Below, one piece after another: positions 4,201 through 6,677 of a stretch of DNA of 6,677 nt. The position numbers and the translations under genes were made by a program. A model generated the notes under the pieces. It was not told the DNA's origin, did no database searches, and saw nothing but the letters and a program-made list of their open reading frames with translations. Origin of the DNA: Candidatus Omnitrophota bacterium (lineage in GTDB: Bacteria > Hinthialibacterota > Hinthialibacteria > JAKQFZ01); contig JAKQFZ010000475.1 in the NCBI GenBank assembly GCA_029558215.1, positions 1 to 6,677 on the forward strand, in the 5' to 3' direction. Positions within the stretch are counted from its first letter, which is position 1. Each line of letters opens with the position of its first letter.

Positions 4201-6677
4201 GGGAACCCTGATCCATCTGCACCCATTCGCTCCAGGCGCTGTCAGAAGGTGGTAGAGAGTTCCCGGAACGCAGGAATAGAGACAAAGACGTTCCGGCAGG
4301 AACCGTACTGAACCACTTGGCAACATTGAAGTTGGTGATCTCACTTCCGCCCAGTGCTTTGGAGTAGAACTCTCCCACAGCACCGGCAGCATAGACCTCG
4401 AACTCTCCCAGCTCATAGTAGTCCGTTCGATACCCGCTCAGAATGCGCAAGAGCACGTATTTCGCTTTCTGTGTCGAGGGGAAGACAAACTCCTGAGGTC
4501 CTTCGACATTCGCAAGAGTGCCGGGAATCACAAGACTGAAACTCTCATTGGCAGAATCCGTGTCAGACACTAGAATCTCAAAGTCCTTGCTGTAGTAGTT
4601 GGAAGAACCCTGGCCGTAGTTGTAGAAGACAACTCGGTTGATATCCACGGATTCATCTCCAGCAAGGTCAATGACAAATTCCATCGTGGCGTTAGAACCA
4701 ATCCCTGAAGAGCTCCAACTCTGCCCGCTGTTGCCATAGAGCTGACCGTTGATGATATTGGCCGCCGACCAGGATGAGGTGTTGTACTGGCTTGTGAACC
4801 TCACCAGACTCCCACCATTGGAAGAGGCAGCCACGTTGGTCGCCCTATACCTTCCGGCAAACTCATAGGCTTCAATCTCGTAGAGTGCCATATAGCTGTA
4901 GACGGTGTTGGAGTACAAACGAATTGCGGTGGCGTTGACTGCTCCAAACTCGTGAGTCTGCCAGTTTGTCGGATTGTTGCCACTGCTGACCTGGATCCAC
5001 TGTCCATCAACAAGCGCTTCGAGAATGTAGTCGGTGAGTCCTCTGCTGGGATACCACAGAATCTTGACCTTTGTCAGATTCTTGGGAGAGGGCCACGTCA
5101 ACTGTGCCCAGTCTATGTTGTTCACGCGAGTCCCGTTCCAATACTGATTCGTCTGACCGTCATTGATTCGAGACTTCGGATAGGAGGCGCTGTACTCACC
5201 AGAGACCGTCACGGAGGCAGTGAGTGCAACATTCTCCGTTGCCGATTCCGGCCAAAGACTCAGATCACCGATACCTGCCGGAACGATGTTGGAGGCGGAG
5301 ATGTAGTCAACTCCAGGACCACCTCCCCAGGCAGTGTCAATGGTCTCGCTGTACAGAGTGCTGCCACCAAGAGTTGGCGCTGTTCCAACAAAACTCTTGG
5401 TTCCGTTCGGAGTCTTCAGGTAGACCTCAACATCGGTCTCAGCATCAGAGTAGCCTCCCGCGGTAATCGGCGAAGAAGTGACACTGACACGATTTCCGTA
5501 CGTTGTCGGAGTCGTGATGATCGGCATCGGAGGCGCGCCGTTATCAAGTTTCACCGTGATAAATGTCTGGGAGCTGTTCCCTGCCGTGTCACGAGCAACG
5601 AGCCGAAGCAGATAGACGCCATCAGGCCAGAGGGTCGTATCCCAGACAAACAGATTGCCACTCTCCACGGGAACTCGAACCGTGTTCAGATTAGAGTAGG
5701 CACCACCACCACGCGAAATCTCGATCTTGTAATCCAAGAAATTCGCGGTGGTTCCAAGGTAGTTGCGGTCGGTCGCCTTACCAACAAGGGGTACCTGCCC
5801 CATGAGGATATCCTGATCTCTCGGTGAATCCAGAGACACCGTCGGAGGAATGTTGTCCACTTCCGACTGTCCTTCCGGAGCCGCAGCCGCCGAGAAGATC
5901 TTGGTAGAACCGTCTGCCCGCAAACCACCGAAGTACAATCTGAACGTCCCATCCAGGAGCGCAAGGTACTGGACTGACGTCAAACGGGTGATATTGCCCG
6001 TCGGCGTGAACAACGGCTGAGGTTCAACAATCCAGTCAGTTCCATCGGATGAGGACGCCCGATAGATGCCTGTCACGCCACCGGCTTCGCCGACGAGGTG
6101 CATGAGGTAGGAACCGTCACGAGCCTTCTGAACATCAGGATCCCAGGCAGCGGTCAGACCACTGACTGCGCCGGTATCAATCCGCGCTCCGGGTTCGGTT
6201 TCCCATACGAGACCGTCCACCGACGAAGCAGAGACAATTCGTTTCGTCGTGCCATTGTTGCCCGTATAGAACATCCGATACTTGTTGTTGATCGCAATGC
6301 CATGGAATACAGGCGTCAGAGTGCCATTGCCTGTCAGGTCAACTCGGTACTGCATGAAGTTGCCTTTTGGCAATGACGTAGCAGGTTTGTTGTTCTCAAC
6401 CTCAGTCCAGGCACTCCACTCATCATTTAGAACCACGGAGCGACCAGTCCTCAGAAAGACCTTGACACCGGTTCCCACTGGAACGGTCGCATCCCAGGCG
6501 ACGGTATGAAGGCCTGTCCTTGAAATGTCGATCATGCGCGAAGTCATGCTTCCTGCAAGCACCGAACCAGGAGCATCATAGGTCTGAAGCTCCGTTACTT
6601 CGGGATGTGAGTTGAACCACTGGGTTGAAACAAATCTGACGTATCGCGCATTGACCGGCAGGAATGATGCCAGGTCG
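1277..6677 (-). CDS. Giant multi-domain secreted/surface protein with discoidin, Ig-like and C-terminal propeller repeats (5' end outside window)
   Basis: The frame is open from the right edge to TGA at 1277-1279, giving 1799 visible residues (residue 1 at 6674-6676). No start is in view. The GTG at 6560-6562 has no Shine-Dalgarno and lies just after a discoidin domain end (ARYVRF...HPEVTELQTY), so it is internal. Approximate modules: discoidin tail 1-34; beta-sandwich with LRTG and WSAW motifs 43-130; GH43/GH32-like blades (YRMFYTG, SSDGTDW, FRLYFGG) 132-267; Ig-like 275-379 (PDGVYLLRLVARDTAGN) and 380-476; discoidin 477-606 and 609-765; second LRSG/WSEW beta-sandwich 766-862; Ig-like strand region 865-905; FDDALP module 979-1137; three CARDB/BsuPI-like Ig repeats 1139-1195, 1201-1309 and 1315-1430; TPTx linker 1444-1512; six propeller-like repeats 1514-1799. 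Discoidin, FDDALP-type and Ig modules usually bind glycans or act as spacers, so I infer an extracellular adhesin or carbohydrate-binding protein. I see no complete enzyme domain, LPXTG motif or recognisable T9SS C-terminal domain. Coding status is near certain; function is inference. Confidence 0.95.
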   Translation of the reverse strand, partial: DLASFLPVNARYVRFVSTQWFNSHPEVTELQTYDAPGSVLAGSMTSRMIDISRTGLHTVAWDATVPVGTGVKVFLRTGRSVVLNDEWSAWTEVENNKPATSLPKGNFMQYRVDLTGNGTLTPVFHGIAINNKYRMFYTGNNGTTKRIVSASSVDGLVWETEPGARIDTGAVSGLTAAWDPDVQKARDGSYLMHLVGEAGGVTGIYRASSSDGTDWIVEPQPLFTPTGNITRLTSVQYLALLDGTFRLYFGGLRADGSTKIFSAAAAPEGQSEVDNIPPTVSLDSPRDQDILMGQVPLVGKATDRNYLGTTANFLDYKIEISRGGGAYSNLNTVRVPVESGNLFVWDTTLWPDGVYLLRLVARDTAGNSSQTFITVKLDNGAPPMPIITTPTTYGNRVSVTSSPITAGGYSDAETDVEVYLKTPNGTKSFVGTAPTLGGSTLYSETIDTAWGGGPGVDYISASNIVPAGIGDLSLWPESATENVALTASVTVSGEYSASYPKSRINDGQTNQYWNGTRVNNIDWAQLTWPSPKNLTKVKILWYPSRGLTDYILEALVDGQWIQVSSGNNPTNWQTHEFGAVNATAIRLYSNTVYSYMALYEIEAYEFAGRYRATNVAASSNGGSLVRFTSQYNTSSWSAANIINGQLYGNSGQSWSSSGIGSNATMEFVIDLAGDESVDINRVVFYNYGQGSSNYYSKDFEILVSDTDSANESFSLVIPGTLANVEGPQEFVFPSTQKAKYVLLRILSGYRTDYYELGEFEVYAAGAVGEFYSKALGGSEITNFNVAKWFSTVPAGTSLSLFLRSGNSLPPSDSAWSEWVQMDQGSPVPEELNAQMIQYRIKMTADSADRSPIFHEMNISSVGTYGTWSLPNVAIQSGVNEITAFAIDPDDRKSPESLPVEVSLDVLQISVAVNPTMVEHDRDVNVAIQNLAYRTGKDDQSKDKRDLKQAQTFIAYFQMLDSNGAVVNAKPDGTLSNELLQVPLWFDDALPMSATQEGDFVWDGSLAYLSSLSHTASATTGLSWHGFTAAASTTFVPDIHSDIVQYVYLDSTLVPREIMIEFETLGGDREHRAFWGRDLIALGTPNTASRRKFGDMPVKGQWVRLNIPAVSVGLAGKPIVGIRYYVQDGRAWWDRTAMGVHRQTLSLAPNQPAKQIDLLWNSADNPAGDYAFYTYLSLGTVEKAEEARSATITIVPNRDLQGSIITDKEKYRVNSPVFIQAKVDNRSVNLDYQDLQPIVTVFRQDEPSRIIFSATRTLGILSRSSLQALTYNFNTGDSTPGMYVASLQVKDSAGQDQFSSPYQTTFELERVKPGVAGTIDFDPSGKSDYLWGETANLKFSLTNVSNEDLNNLLVSLSVLNATGDPVAYRPIYPVTLEVSLTIGSTTEESGWINLGVPEYLPGAVYSIYLLAQEPGDASPTVLDSITMKLADTTATPTYTQVFTSTPTNTPTQTPSDTPTFTPTNTPTDTPTNTPTDTPTNTPTNTPTQTPTYTPTRTPTQTPTDTPSPTPTPTSGLVILDGFGNVRDGAGNVLYTGPWLSDLAQSIASAPTGDGYYILNGYGEVRRFTLPGRPEIPDLGQKLLQSNLARDIAVVAPGGCATSNGAYILIGTGLVQTLGPITNYGGTMFGSYWWPLDLGVDLEVTKTQCGYYMLDAMGRVYVFGDALWHGHVEFDYDLARDLELDPLGNGYVILDGFGALHPYGEAPFVDRINEIVAGVAAAGKLDLYFFGWDIARAFELESNASGQVTGFLVLDGYGVVRRHELVAPMLSNSSIITSVTYPIDIARDLETGNQTGTLPSE
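1280..2137 (-). repeat. Six beta-propeller-like repeats forming the C-terminal domain of the giant protein
   Basis: Six copies of a G-[YFAL]-x-[IMV]-L-[DNI]-[GA]-x-G-x-[VL] strand start near residues 1515, 1553, 1603, 1648, 1688 and 1748 of the visible protein (for example GYYILNGYGEV, CGYYMLDAMGRV, GYVILDGFGAL, GFLVLDGYGVV). Each is followed, 23-40 residues on, by a [DN]-[LI]-[AG]-x-x-[LIF] strand near 1540, 1585, 1635, 1675, 1731 and 1782 (DLAQSI, NLARDI, DLGVDL, DLARDL, DIARAF, DIARDL). Repeat lengths are about 38-60 residues. I recognise this motif as a recurrent extracellular repeat but know no firm family name or function. Fold assignment as a propeller is inference. Confidence 0.75.
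2144..2347 (-). repeat. 17 tandem 12-bp units encoding a TPTx linker
   Basis: Seventeen consecutive tetrapeptides follow Thr-Pro-Thr/Ser-x, in N-to-C order with x = N, Q, D, F, N, D, N, D, N, N, Q, Y, R, Q, D, P, P. The array covers residues 1444-1511 of the giant protein and separates the last Ig-like repeat from the C-terminal propeller. It is an extended, rigid-to-flexible linker of the kind found in secreted multi-domain proteins and may be O-glycosylated (inference). The fixed proline uses all four codons (CCG 11, CCC 3, CCA 2, CCT 1), and Asn and Asp each use both of their codons. The array is therefore conserved as protein more than as DNA and is not a fresh perfect microsatellite. The degenerate flanks (ATPTYTQVFTS, and a final T-S) extend the Thr/Pro-rich region to about 2141-2380. 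Confidence 0.9.
3266..3742 (-). other. FDDALP-type beta-sandwich module within the giant protein
   Basis: Residues 979-1137 read LQVPLWFDDALP, then VWDG, then YVYLDSTLVPREIMIEF, EHRAFWGRDLI, TASRRKFGDMP, GQWVRLNIPA, VGLAGKPIVGI and DGRAWWDR. From memory, this exact motif order recurs in very large secreted and RHS-repeat proteins of several bacterial phyla. There the FDDALP segment precedes a jelly-roll-like domain that resembles carbohydrate-binding modules. The tryptophans and aromatic residues suit a glycan-facing surface, but binding is inference. The module sits between a charged spacer (DDQSKDKRDLK, about residue 937) and the CARDB-like Ig repeats. Confidence 0.7.
4091..4852 (-). repeat. 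Internal duplication, copy 2: discoidin domain plus LRSG/WSEW beta-sandwich
   Basis: Residues 609-862 form a complete discoidin-like domain (start near SSWSAANIINGQ; end AKYVLLRI...YYELGEFEVY) followed by VPAGTSLSLFLRSG, WSEWVQM and MIQYRIKMT...SPIFHEMNIS. These align one by one with the motifs of copy 1, although the protein sequences have diverged a good deal and I see no long DNA identity. The duplication is therefore old. Confidence 0.75.
5876..6283 (-). other. Glycosidase-like (GH43/GH32 type) propeller blades, apparently incomplete
   Basis: Residues 132-267 contain three blade-like units: YRMFYTG with SASSVDGLVW, DPDVQKARDGSYLMH with ASSSDGTDW, and LALLDGTFRLYFGG with KIFSAA. The alternation of a [YF]R[ML][FY][YF] strand and an [AS]SxDGxxW strand is typical of the five-bladed arabinanase/invertase-type propellers. 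The stretch is only about 135 residues, too short for a full five-bladed catalytic domain. I see no clear trio of catalytic acids, so it is probably a degenerate or structural remnant. It could also be a different propeller family. Confidence 0.55.
6287..6677 (-). repeat. Internal duplication, copy 1: end of discoidin domain plus LRTG/WSAW beta-sandwich
   Basis: Residues 1-130 of the visible protein hold the end of a discoidin domain (ARYVRF, then HPEVTELQTY) directly followed by a beta-sandwich-like module with VPVGTGVKVFLRTG, WSAWTEV and MQYRVDLTG...TPVFHGIAIN. The same order and spacing recur in copy 2 at 4091-4852. The domain start lies outside the window, so the full length of this unit is unknown. 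Confidence 0.75.

Noticed and set aside
4952..5827. Plus-strand open frame of 291 codons
   Set aside because: It lies wholly antisense to well-recognised Ig-like and discoidin domains, has an Arg/Ser-rich composition without recognisable motifs, and no convincing ribosome binding site.

Overview
The window looks like a bacterial chromosome fragment from a Gram-negative-type (diderm) organism. The grounds are a signal-peptide-bearing outer-membrane beta-barrel protein ending in an aromatic residue, and beside it a very large, probably secreted, multi-domain protein. The combination of TPTx linkers, discoidin modules and a PorV/FadL-like barrel recalls large surface proteins I associate with uncultivated, environmental diderm phyla. 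That impression comes from protein style only; the sequence does not fix the taxon.

Layout: all recognisable coding sequence is on the minus strand, so transcription runs from right to left. Positions 6677 to 1277 hold one open frame of 1799 visible residues with no internal stop. It enters from beyond the right edge, so the true start and any signal peptide are not seen. From N to C it reads: the end of a discoidin (F5/8 type C) domain, a beta-sandwich module, a short stretch of glycosidase-like propeller blades, two Ig-like domains, two discoidin domains, a second copy of the beta-sandwich module, an FDDALP-type jelly-roll-like module, three CARDB/BsuPI-like Ig repeats, a Thr/Pro linker of 17 tetrapeptides, and a C-terminal six-repeat domain that looks like a closed beta-propeller. 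A 56-bp gap with a good ribosome binding site leads to the second gene (1220 to 90), a 376-residue PorV/FadL-like outer-membrane barrel. The last 89 bp hold no gene, only a weak hairpin candidate.

How they may work together: the same direction and short gap suggest co-transcription. The large protein is most simply read as a cell-surface or released glycan-binding/adhesive protein, and the barrel as an outer-membrane partner or an independent porin. No catalytic, defence, mobile-element, CRISPR or RNA-gene signature was found. The most interesting features are the apparently velcro-closed six-bladed C-terminal propeller, the internal duplication of a discoidin plus beta-sandwich unit, and the pairing of this protein with a PorV-like barrel.
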